From Amycolatopsis thermalba (GTDB lineage Bacteria > Actinomycetota > Actinomycetes > Mycobacteriales > Pseudonocardiaceae): 64,000 nucleotides of DNA. The stretch's first letter is position 1. Each line of letters opens with the position of its first letter. Both the position numbers and the translations under genes were made by a program. This document shows, one piece after another, positions 34,493 through 41,964 of this stretch. The stretch spans positions 1-64,000 of the forward strand of contig NZ_PQHW01000015.1 in the NCBI RefSeq assembly GCF_003385215.1. The letters run 5' to 3'. The notes below the pieces were generated by a model. It did no database searches. It was given only the letters and a program-made list of their open reading frames with translations, and was not told the origin of the DNA.

Positions 34493-35614
34493 ATGCCAGC
34501 CGTGAACAACGTCCTGGTGGTCGGCAGCGGCCTCGCCGGGACGGCCACCGCGATCGGTCTCGCCGCGCACGGCGTCGCCGTCGACCTGGCCGAGATCAAA
34601 CCCGACATCGCCGCCATCGGCTCCGGGATCACGTTGCAGGGCAACGCCTTGCGCGAACTGCGCAACCTGGGCGTGTGGGAACGGGTGCGCGCCGAAGGCT
34701 TCGGCTTCGACAGCCTCGGCCTGCGTGCCCCCGACCCCGCGGGCACCCTGCTGGTGGAGATCCCGGACGCCCGCACCGGCGCCCCCGACCTGCCCGCCAC
34801 GATGGGCATGCCGCGCCCGGCGCTGGCGCGGATCCTGCTGGACCGCGCCGCCGAAACCGGGGTGAAGACCCGCTTCGGCGTCACCGTCACCGAGCTGAAC
34901 CCCGACGGCGACGTGGTGCTCTCCGACGGCTCCACCGGGCGCTACGACCTGGTGGTCGGCGCCGACGGCATCCGCTCGTCGGTCCGCCGGATGCTCGGCA
35001 TCGAGCTGGAGACCCGCGCCACCGGCATGGGCATCTGGCGCGCGTTCGGCCCGCGCCCGGCGTCGGTCACGCGCACAGACCTGTTCTACGGCGGGCCGTG
35101 CTACATCGCCGGCTACTGCCCGACCGGGGAGAACTCGCTCTACGCCTACGTCGTCGAAGACGCCCAGGACCGCTCCGCGCTGACCCCGGACGAGCGGCTC
35201 GCCACGATGCGCGAGCTGGCCGCGGCCTACCACGGCCCGTGGGACGAGATCCGCGAGACGCTCACCGATCCGTCCCGGGTCAACTACACCTGGTTCGAAA
35301 CCCACGTGCTGCCGCCGCCGTGGCACCGCGGGCGCGTCGTGCTCATCGGCGACGCCGCGCACTCCTGCCCGCCCACCCTCGCGCAGGGCGGCGCGCAAGC
35401 CCTCGAGGACGCCGCGGTCCTCACCGAACTGCTGCTCGCCGCGGACACGCTCGACGAAAACCTGTGGCGGGCCTTCACCGACCGCCGCTACGAGCGCGCG
35501 AAGGCCGTCGTCGACGCGTCCAACCAGCTCGGCCAGTGGCTCCTCGACCACGAACAGGGCGACGTGCCGGGCCTGATGGGCCGCGTCGCCGCACTCGTCA
35601 CCCAGCCCGCCTGA
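34493..35614 (+). CDS. FAD-dependent aromatic hydroxylase
   Basis: Group A flavoprotein monooxygenase of 373 aa. The Rossmann motif GSGLAG is at 11-16, the DG motif GADGIRS near 160 and the GD motif RVVLIGDAAHSCPPTLAQG near 281-299. It would use NAD(P)H and O2 to hydroxylate an aromatic ring, preparing it for the next enzyme, an extradiol dioxygenase. It starts 8 bp after the cyclase stop behind AGGAG. The ring substrate is unknown. Confidence 0.9.
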   Translation: MPAVNNVLVVGSGLAGTATAIGLAAHGVAVDLAEIKPDIAAIGSGITLQGNALRELRNLGVWERVRAEGFGFDSLGLRAPDPAGTLLVEIPDARTGAPDLPATMGMPRPALARILLDRAAETGVKTRFGVTVTELNPDGDVVLSDGSTGRYDLVVGADGIRSSVRRMLGIELETRATGMGIWRAFGPRPASVTRTDLFYGGPCYIAGYCPTGENSLYAYVVEDAQDRSALTPDERLATMRELAAAYHGPWDEIRETLTDPSRVNYTWFETHVLPPPWHRGRVVLIGDAAHSCPPTLAQGGAQALEDAAVLTELLLAADTLDENLWRAFTDRRYERAKAVVDASNQLGQWLLDHEQGDVPGLMGRVAALVTQPA

Positions 35615-35627
35615 CCCAGGAGGACCC

Positions 35628-36566
35628 ATGACCGACCGACTCATCACCCACCTGCGCCACGTCGACCTGGCCGTGCCGGACCTGGCCCGGCAGCAGGACT
35701 TCTTCACCGGCGCCTGGGGCCTGACCACCGAGCACACCGACTCCGGCATCGCGTTCCTGGCCGCCGAGGGATCGCCCGAGCAGTACGTGATCCGGCTGCG
35801 CCAGGCCGCCGACAAGCGCATCGACCTGATCTCGTTCGGCGCCGCCACCCCGTCCGATGTGGACACCTTGGCCGCCCGGCTGGCGTCGTCCGGCGTGAAG
35901 CTGGTGAGCGAGCCCGGCGCCATCGACACCCCCGGTGGAGGCTACGGGTTCCGGTTCTTCGACAACGAGGGCCGCACCATCGAGATCAGCGCCGACGTGG
36001 CCGTGCGCGCGCACCGCAAGATCGAGGAGGGCGAGTCCGTCCCGGTGCGGCTGTCGCACGTGGTGATCAACTCCGCCGACCCGGAGGGCACTCGCGCGTT
36101 CTACGAGAAGCACCTCGGGTTCCGGCTCTCGGACATCCTGATGCACCCGCGGATGGGCGAGATGATGTGGTTCATGCGGGTGAACTCGTGGCACCACAGC
36201 ATGGCGATCGCCCGCTGCCCGCACCCGTCGCTGCACCACGTGTCGTTCGAGATGCGCGGGCTGGACGAGTACATGCGCGGCACCGGGCGGCTGCTGCGCG
36301 CCGGGGTGGAGAAGATCTGGGGGCCCGGCCGCCACCTGGCCGGCAACAACACGTTCAGCTACTTCCTCGACCCGCACGGCAACACGATGGAGTACACCAC
36401 CGAGCTGGAGCTGATCGACGAGGACACCTGGCACCCGCACCTCTACGACTTCAGCGACCCCGAGGTGTCCGACCAGTGGGGCACGGCGAACGCGATGAAC
36501 GAGTTCGTCGCGCAGAAGTCGTTCAACGATCCGGACAAGGGCCTGTTCGTCGCCCCGCCGGTGTGA
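35628..36566 (+). CDS. extradiol ring-cleavage dioxygenase (VOC fold)
   Basis: Type I extradiol dioxygenase-like protein of 312 aa with two VOC domains (about 5-125 and 140-260). Probable Fe(II) ligands are His144 (RLSHVV), His203 or His204 (LHHVSFE) and Glu255 (NTMEYTT), as in BphC and XylE. It would cleave the catechol-type product of the upstream hydroxylase by meta cleavage. It starts 13 bp after the hydroxylase stop, behind AGGAGG. Confidence 0.88.
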   Translation: MTDRLITHLRHVDLAVPDLARQQDFFTGAWGLTTEHTDSGIAFLAAEGSPEQYVIRLRQAADKRIDLISFGAATPSDVDTLAARLASSGVKLVSEPGAIDTPGGGYGFRFFDNEGRTIEISADVAVRAHRKIEEGESVPVRLSHVVINSADPEGTRAFYEKHLGFRLSDILMHPRMGEMMWFMRVNSWHHSMAIARCPHPSLHHVSFEMRGLDEYMRGTGRLLRAGVEKIWGPGRHLAGNNTFSYFLDPHGNTMEYTTELELIDEDTWHPHLYDFSDPEVSDQWGTANAMNEFVAQKSFNDPDKGLFVAPPV

Positions 36567-36576
36567 GGAGTTCCTG

Positions 36577-37527
36577 ATGCGTTTCGCCACCTACTCACTC
36601 GATGGCGTGGTCCGGGCCGGTGTCGTCGCCGGCGACGGCATCCACCCGCTGCCGCCCGAGGTGACGGTGCTCGACCTGGTGCGATCGGGTCTGCCCGCCG
36701 CGCTGGAGGCGGGTGCCGCCGCCCTGGGCGAACCGCCGGTGCCGCTGGACCGCGTGCGGCTGCTGCCGCCGCTGGCGCCGCCGACCGTGCGGGACTTCGT
36801 CGCGTTCGAGGAGCACGTGGAGGGCGTGGTCGCCAGCGTCTCCGGCGGATCCGGGGTCGTGCCGGAGTGGTACGAGGCGCCCACGTTCTACTTCACCAAC
36901 CCGTACGCGCTGCTCGGCGCCTTCGACGACGTGCCGGTGCCGCCGGGTTCGCGGCTGTTCGACTTCGAACTGGAGGTCGCGGCCGTGGTGGGGCGGGACG
37001 GGTCGTCGCTGACGCCGGAGCAGGTGGAGATCTTCGGGTACACGGTGTTGAACGACTGGTCCGCCCGCGACCTGCAGCGGCGGGAGATGAAGGTGCAGCT
37101 CGGCCCGGCGAAGGGCAAGGACTCCGCGACGACGCTCGGGCCGTGGCTGGTGACGGCGGACGAGCTGGAGTCCTATCGCGACGGTGACGGGTTTCTGGAG
37201 CTGGACCTGCGGGTGTCGGTGAACGGCGACCTGATCGGGCAGGACCTGTTGTCCAACATGGGCTGGCCGTTCGAGGAGCTGGTCGCCTACGCCTCGCGCG
37301 GCACCTGGGTGCGGGCCGGGGACGTGCTCGGGTCCGGGACCTGCGGCAACGGCGGTTGCCTCGCCGAGCTGTGGGGCCGGGGGCGGGACGTGCCGCCGCT
37401 GAAGCCGGGGGATGTCGTGGAGATGACCGTCGAGGGCATCGGCACGATCCGCAACACCGTCGTCGCCGGGGTGGACCTGCCTCCGGTGCGGGCGGCGCGC
37501 CCCCGCCCGCGGAAGCGCACGCGATGA
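36577..37527 (+). CDS. fumarylacetoacetate hydrolase family protein
   Basis: FAH-fold enzyme of 316 aa. The metal-binding segments FDFELEVAAVVG and GYTVLNDWSARDLQRREM, and the catalytic loop KGKDSATTLGPWLVT, are present. In meta-cleavage pathways this fold acts as hydratase, decarboxylase or acylpyruvase on the ring-fission product. It starts behind GAGGAG, 10 bp after the dioxygenase, and its stop overlaps the SDR start (ATGA). Confidence 0.88.
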   Translation: MRFATYSLDGVVRAGVVAGDGIHPLPPEVTVLDLVRSGLPAALEAGAAALGEPPVPLDRVRLLPPLAPPTVRDFVAFEEHVEGVVASVSGGSGVVPEWYEAPTFYFTNPYALLGAFDDVPVPPGSRLFDFELEVAAVVGRDGSSLTPEQVEIFGYTVLNDWSARDLQRREMKVQLGPAKGKDSATTLGPWLVTADELESYRDGDGFLELDLRVSVNGDLIGQDLLSNMGWPFEELVAYASRGTWVRAGDVLGSGTCGNGGCLAELWGRGRDVPPLKPGDVVEMTVEGIGTIRNTVVAGVDLPPVRAARPRPRKRTR

Positions 37528-38264
37528 GGGTCGCCGGCAAGGTCGTCATCGTGACCGGCGCCGGACGGGGACAGGGCGCGGCGGAGGCGCGGCTGCTGGC
37601 CGAGGAGGGCGCGCGGGTGATCGGCGTGGACCTCGATCCGTCACCGGCGGAACCGTTGCCCGGGGTCGAGTACGCGCGGCTGGACGTCACCGACGCCGCG
37701 GGCTGGTCCGCGCTGGTGTCCGGGTTGGACCGGGTGGACGGGCTGGTCGCCAACGCCGGGATCACCTGGCGGGCGCGGCTGGGCGAGGTCGATCCGGACG
37801 ATCTGGCGCGGGTGCACGACGTGAACGTGGGCGGCGTGGTGCGGGCGATCCAGGCGGTGCTGCCGGTGATGCCCGCGGGCGGGTCGATCGTGACGGTCGG
37901 CTCGGTGGCCGCGCTGACCGGGCACTACCCCGTCGCGTACACGGCGAGCAAGTGGTCCCTGCGCGGGCTGACCCGGGCGGCGTGCCTGGAGCTGGGCGCG
38001 CGCGGGATCCGCGTCAACGCCGTGCACCCGGGCTACATCGAGACGCCGATGACCGCGTCGGCTCCGGCGGCGTTCCGGGAGGCGAACATCGCCGAGACGC
38101 CGCTGCGCCGCACCGGAACCGTGGACGAGGTGGCGCCGCTGGTGGTGTTCCTGCTCTCGGACGACGCGTCGTTCATCACGGGCGCGGAAATCCCGGTGGA
38201 CGGCGGGCTGACCGCGCACGGCGGCGTGAAATCGATCAGTGACACACTTCGGAAAGGCTTTTGA
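37524..38264 (+). CDS. short-chain dehydrogenase/reductase
   Basis: Classical SDR of 246 aa. The cofactor loop TGAGRGQG is at 11-18, the NAG motif in LVANAG and the catalytic Tyr/Lys in YTASK; the C-terminus has the usual DDASFITGAEIPVDGG. It would oxidise or reduce a hydroxyl/keto intermediate of the pathway with NAD(P)(H). It overlaps the FAH-family gene by 4 bp and the next hydrolase gene by 1 bp, so translation is coupled. Confidence 0.9.
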   Translation: MRVAGKVVIVTGAGRGQGAAEARLLAEEGARVIGVDLDPSPAEPLPGVEYARLDVTDAAGWSALVSGLDRVDGLVANAGITWRARLGEVDPDDLARVHDVNVGGVVRAIQAVLPVMPAGGSIVTVGSVAALTGHYPVAYTASKWSLRGLTRAACLELGARGIRVNAVHPGYIETPMTASAPAAFREANIAETPLRRTGTVDEVAPLVVFLLSDDASFITGAEIPVDGGLTAHGGVKSISDTLRKGF

Positions 38265-39403
38265 TGTTCGAGTACTTCCCCGGCAACTACGTCTGGAACC
38301 TGGGCGTCGTCGCGACGCTGAACAGCGGCGGGCTCATCGACGAGGTCGACCGCGCCTGCCGTCCGATCAAGGAGGCCGCGCAGCGCGGTGAGGACGCCGG
38401 CACCGCCGACTTTCTGACGGCGTGGACCGCGCTCACCGACCAGCTCGTGGAGCAGGCGGAGGAAGCGGAGGCGGCCGGGCACACCCGCACCGCGCGGCAG
38501 TTGTACGCGCGGGCCACGAACTACCTGTGCCAGGCCGAGCGGATGCAGAGCGCGTCGGCGCCCGGGCGGCTGGACACCTACCGGCGGGTGCTTGCGTTGC
38601 AGGAGAAAGCGTTTGCGCCCGGCGTGTCGCGGGTCGAGATCCCGTACGAGGGCACGACGCTGCCCGCGTACTTCAGCGCGGCGCCGGTCGAGGGCCCCGC
38701 GCCGGTGATGATCATGTGGAACGGGCTGGACTCGACCAAGGAGCACATGTACTCCTCCGGGCACTGGGCGGAGCTGGCGGCGCGCGGGATCTCGTGCCTG
38801 ATGGTGGACTGCCCCGGGTCGGGCGAGGCGTTGCGGCTGCAGGGCCTGACGGCGCGCGTGGACACGGAGGCGTGGGCGGCGGCGTGCGTGGACTACCTGG
38901 TGGGCCGGTCCGATGTGGACTCGTCGCGGATCGGCCTGGTCGGATGGTCGCTGGGTGGTTATTACGCACCCCGCGCCGCGGCGTTCGAGAAGCGGCTCGC
39001 GCTGGTGGTGGCGTGGGGCGCGAACCACGACTGGGGGGCCGTGCAGAGGCGCCGCCTGGAGCGCGAGGGCGAGCGGCCGGTGCCACACTACTGGGAGCAC
39101 GTGCTGTGGGTGTGGGGGCACTCCGACCTGGAGGAGTTCATCGGCTTCGCGGACGCGGTCAACCTGGACGGCGTGGTGGAGAAGATCGACGTCCCGTTCC
39201 TCATCTGCCACGGCGAGAACGACCGGCAGATCCCGCTGGCGTACGCCCACCGCTCGTACGAGCAGGCAACGGCCAGCCCGCGGCGCGACCTGCGGATCTT
39301 CACCCCGGCCGAGGGCGCGACGGAGCACATCGGGCTGGACCACCTGCCGTACGTGAGCAGCTACGTCGCCGACTGGGTGGCGGACGTGTTCGCGGGCCGC
39401 TGA
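38264..39403 (+). CDS. alpha/beta hydrolase, DHPON-hydrolase-like
   Basis: Hydrolase of 379 aa with an N-terminal helical domain (FEYFPGNYVWNLGVVATLNSG) and a C-terminal alpha/beta core. GWSLGGYY carries the nucleophile Ser and TEHIGLDHL a late His. The layout resembles 2,6-dihydroxypseudooxynicotine hydrolase, which cleaves a ring-acyl C-C bond. The start is ATG 38264 (TGATG overlap with the SDR stop) behind GGAAAGG. It is last in the six-gene operon; a C-C bond hydrolysis step is inferred. Confidence 0.85.
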   Translation: MFEYFPGNYVWNLGVVATLNSGGLIDEVDRACRPIKEAAQRGEDAGTADFLTAWTALTDQLVEQAEEAEAAGHTRTARQLYARATNYLCQAERMQSASAPGRLDTYRRVLALQEKAFAPGVSRVEIPYEGTTLPAYFSAAPVEGPAPVMIMWNGLDSTKEHMYSSGHWAELAARGISCLMVDCPGSGEALRLQGLTARVDTEAWAAACVDYLVGRSDVDSSRIGLVGWSLGGYYAPRAAAFEKRLALVVAWGANHDWGAVQRRRLEREGERPVPHYWEHVLWVWGHSDLEEFIGFADAVNLDGVVEKIDVPFLICHGENDRQIPLAYAHRSYEQATASPRRDLRIFTPAEGATEHIGLDHLPYVSSYVADWVADVFAGR

Positions 39404-39419
39404 CCGGCATACTCCGGAG

Positions 39420-39737
39420 GTGACGGACGACGAGTGGCGGCAGCACGTGGAGGGCTGGCGACGCCTCCTGGCCGAACTGGAAGCAGAAGGCTGGCAAGCC
39501 ACGCTGACCTCCCCGGCGGCCCCGGTCCAGCTCGAAGGCCGCTTGCCCGAGGGCGAGCGGTTCTACTTCCGGGCCCGCCACGCCCACGTGCTCCTCTCCG
39601 TCGGCGGCGACGATCCCGCTGATGTCGGCGCTTGGGAAGGCGAGGTTCCGTTCGAGGGCGCCAGCTACCTGGCAGCAGAAGACGGCGCTCCCGTCATCCG
39701 GCTACTGCTTGCCCGCTACCGCGCGGACAAACAGTAG
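39420..39737 (+). CDS. hypothetical protein, 105 aa
   Basis: Small acidic soluble protein with no family that I recognise. It has a Trp-rich N-terminal helix (DDEWRQHVEGWRRLLAELE), then alternating strands and a C-terminal RLLLARYRADK. The GTG start at 39420 lies 16 bp after the hydrolase stop, and CATACT 6 nt upstream could give a leaderless message independent of the operon. A strong hairpin follows its stop. Reading-frame GC pattern and length suggest a real gene. Confidence 0.6.
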   Translation: MTDDEWRQHVEGWRRLLAELEAEGWQATLTSPAAPVQLEGRLPEGERFYFRARHAHVLLSVGGDDPADVGAWEGEVPFEGASYLAAEDGAPVIRLLLARYRADKQ

Positions 39738-39750
39738 CCCCGGCCCGCAG

Positions 39751-39782
39751 CTGGGCTTCGCGCCCGGCGGGGCGAAGCCCAG
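39751..39782 (+). terminator. hairpin terminator after the catabolic operon
   Basis: Perfect 11-bp arms CTGGGCTTCGC / GCGAAGCCCAG around a 10-nt loop, 14 bp after the stop at 39737 and followed by TCGTTT. The remaining 150 bp to the NADAR gene show no other feature. Confidence 0.75.
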
Positions 39783-39936
39783 TCGTTTCCGGCCCTGCCA
39801 GTGCAGGCCTCCGCGGCGTGCGGGCCGTCCGGCCCGATCACCCGCAGGCCACCGACCAGCGCCTGGGCGGTGCCGTGAGTCGCACCTGCCGCACCTCAGC
39901 CACCGGGCATCCGGCCGCGAGAGCGGATCACCCATC

Positions 39937-40476
39937 TCAACCTCGCAGCTGCGCCCGCGCGTCCATCAGCGCGAAGCCCAGCAGGTTCAGCCCCGGCCAG
40001 CGCTCCGGATCCCCGGCGCGCGGGTCGTCCGCCGCGGCGCCGATACCCCAGATCGCATCGACCGGGCTGGCCTCCACCAGCACCCGCGGGCCCGTGCCCA
40101 CCAGGAACCGCCCCAGGTCGGGGTTCTGGCCGAACTTCGCGACCGAACCGGCGACCACGATGTCGTACCGGGACGCCTCCCAGCGGGCCGGATCGAAGCC
40201 CGCCACCTGGCGGCCCAGCTCCTTCGCCCGCCCGGGGTGCGGGGCGCGCAGCACCTCCTCGGCCACCGCCGAGTCGCCGAACAGCAGCGCCTTGCGCCAC
40301 ATCATGTAGTGCTCCGCCGTGGCGAACTCGCGCCCGTCCACGGTGAACCGCGCCGGCCACCACTGGCTCAGGCACCCGCGCCCCGCGCTGCCGTCCGGCT
40401 CCGGCCGGTGACCCCAGAAGAACAGGTACTCGACTCGCTCACCCCGTCGCACCCGCTCGATCAACTCCGCTCGCAC
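39937..40476 (-). CDS. NADAR family protein (YbiA-like)
   Basis: NADAR-domain protein of 179 aa, full length. Signature segments EYLFFWGH, FATAEHYMMWRKALLFGD and the C-terminal WPGLNLLGFALMDAR match the family. YbiA members hydrolyse the N-glycosidic bond of early riboflavin-pathway intermediates, and related domains act on ADP-ribosyl groups. It starts at GTG 40476 with GATACT 7 nt upstream, so leaderless translation is likely. No riboflavin genes are adjacent. Confidence 0.85.
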   Translation of the reverse strand: MRAELIERVRRGERVEYLFFWGHRPEPDGSAGRGCLSQWWPARFTVDGREFATAEHYMMWRKALLFGDSAVAEEVLRAPHPGRAKELGRQVAGFDPARWEASRYDIVVAGSVAKFGQNPDLGRFLVGTGPRVLVEASPVDAIWGIGAAADDPRAGDPERWPGLNLLGFALMDARAQLRG

Positions 40477-40494
40477 AACCGGCAGTATCGCCGA

Positions 40495-41496
40495 TCAGAA
40501 GCCGGCGATCACCGTCTTTCCGACGGTCCGCCCGGTCTCCGTCAGCTCGTGCGCCTGCCGCAGCGTCGAAGCGTTGATCGGCTTCAGCTCGGTCGTCAGC
40601 GTGGTCCGGACCGCGCCCGCCTCGACCAGTTCGGCGACGTGCGCGAGCAGGTCGTGCTGGGCGATCAGGTCCCAGCCGTGCAGCGGCCGGGTGAACATGA
40701 GCTCCCAGTGGAAGCTGATGCTCTTCCCCTTGAGCGGCAACAACTCCAGCCCCTCCGGCTCGTCGATCGCGGTGATCGCGCCGCCGGGGCGCAGCAGCTC
40801 GGCGAACTCCTCGATTCGGCCGGCGGTGTTCGGGGAGAACACGTAGTCCACGCCGTCCGGCGCCACCTCCCGCACGCTCGCGACCAGCTCCCGGTGGTCG
40901 GCCACGTGGTGGGCGCCCAGCGAGCGCACCCAGTCCCGCGACTCCGGACGGGACGCGGTCGCCACCACGGTCAGCCCGGTCAGCGCCCGCGCCAGCTGGA
41001 TCAGGATCGACCCGACCCCGCCCGCCCCGGCGAGGACCAGCAGCGTGCCGGTGCTGTCCGGGCCGGCCCGGAACCGGTCGTGCAGCGTCTCGTACGCGGT
41101 GATGCTGGTCAGCGGCAGCGCCGCGGCCTGGGCGAACGACAGGCTCCGCGGCTTCGGGCCCACGATGCGCTCGTCGACGACGTGGTACTCGGCGTTCGTG
41201 CCCGGCCGGTCGATCGTGCCCGCGTAGTAGACCTCGTCGCCGGGCTGGAAGAGGGTCACCTCGGCGCCGGTCCGGGCCACCACGCCGGCCGCGTCGAAGC
41301 CGAGCACCCGCGGCTCGCCGCCCGGGTCGGAGCCGGCGCGCACCTTCGTGTCGACAGGGTTGACCGACACCGCCTCGACGCGCACCAGGAGGTCGTGCGG
41401 CCCCGACTCCCGGACCGGCAGCTCGACGTCCTCGAGAGCGGCGGGATCGGTGATGGGGAGGGGCTTGCGGTAGGCCACCGCGCGCATGGTCGTCAT
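40495..41496 (-). CDS. zinc-free NADPH:quinone oxidoreductase-like MDR enzyme
   Basis: Medium-chain dehydrogenase/reductase of 333 aa without catalytic zinc ligands. The GroES-like domain has VEAVSVNPVDTKVR, and the NADPH loop reads GAGGVGSILIQLA. It would reduce quinones or enones. It is divergent from an HxlR regulator with N-terminal cysteines, the arrangement of redox-sensing quinone detoxification pairs. TACCGT (41509-41504) lies 7 nt before the ATG, so it is probably leaderless. It ends 18 bp before the start of the NADAR gene. Confidence 0.88.
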   Translation of the reverse strand: MTTMRAVAYRKPLPITDPAALEDVELPVRESGPHDLLVRVEAVSVNPVDTKVRAGSDPGGEPRVLGFDAAGVVARTGAEVTLFQPGDEVYYAGTIDRPGTNAEYHVVDERIVGPKPRSLSFAQAAALPLTSITAYETLHDRFRAGPDSTGTLLVLAGAGGVGSILIQLARALTGLTVVATASRPESRDWVRSLGAHHVADHRELVASVREVAPDGVDYVFSPNTAGRIEEFAELLRPGGAITAIDEPEGLELLPLKGKSISFHWELMFTRPLHGWDLIAQHDLLAHVAELVEAGAVRTTLTTELKPINASTLRQAHELTETGRTVGKTVIAGF

Positions 41497-41503
41497 GGCG
41501 GCG

Positions 41504-41561
41504 ACGGTAGTAGGAAGGTAGTAGTTACCTGCAAGGCGCACAAGTTCCCATCGGATACCAT
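41504..41561. promoter_or_regulatory. divergent promoters with HxlR operator
   Basis: AGGTAGTAGTTACCT (41516-41530) has perfect 5-bp arms, and a GTAGTAGG copy lies just before it. The oxidoreductase -10 TACCGT (41509-41504) and the HxlR -10 TACCAT (41556-41561) flank it, so one bound dimer could repress both. Confidence 0.65.
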
Positions 41562-41567
41562 CGCAGC

Positions 41568-41915
41568 GTGCAGACTTGTGGTCCGAAGGACGTCTACGCC
41601 GCCGCGTGCCCGTGCCGGGACATGCTCGACCTGCTGGCGAACAAGTGGAGCGCGCTCGTGCTGGGCGCGCTGGAGGGCGGCCCGCAGCGGTTCGGCGCGT
41701 TGCGGGCGCGGCTGCAGGGCATCAGCCCGAAGGTGCTGACCCAGACGCTGCGCAAGCTCGAGTCGCACGCGCTGATCGAGCGCGAGGTGTTCCCAGAAGT
41801 GCCGCTGCGGGTGGAGTACCGGCTGACCCAGCTCGGCGCCGACGCGGCCGTCCCGCTGGCCGCGCTGCGCACCTGGGTGGAAGCCAACATCGACCGCTTT
41901 CCGCAGCCCGCCTGA
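41568..41915 (+). CDS. HxlR-family redox regulator
   Basis: HxlR/DUF24 winged-helix repressor of 115 aa. The HTH covers about 40-75 (QRFGALRARLQGISPKVLTQ). The N-terminus carries Cys4, Cys14 and Cys16 (AAACPCRDML), where DUF24 sensors such as YodB, HypR and QorR hold their reactive cysteine. It is divergent from a quinone-reductase-like gene, its probable target. The GTG start follows TACCAT by 6 nt (leaderless). Confidence 0.9.
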   Translation: MQTCGPKDVYAAACPCRDMLDLLANKWSALVLGALEGGPQRFGALRARLQGISPKVLTQTLRKLESHALIEREVFPEVPLRVEYRLTQLGADAAVPLAALRTWVEANIDRFPQPA

Positions 41916-41926
41916 GAAACTCGCGC

Positions 41927-41957
41927 TTGACCTCCAGCTCACTTCAGCTTCTAGCGT
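41927..41957 (+). promoter_or_regulatory. long-spacer promoter of the MFS gene
   Basis: TTGACC (41927-41932) and TAGCGT (41952-41957) are separated by 19 bp, the overlong spacing activated by MerR-type regulators. The spacer is weakly dyad-symmetric. The ATG follows the -10 by 7 nt. No MerR gene is in this window. Confidence 0.5.
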
Positions 41958-41964
41958 CGTCGGC

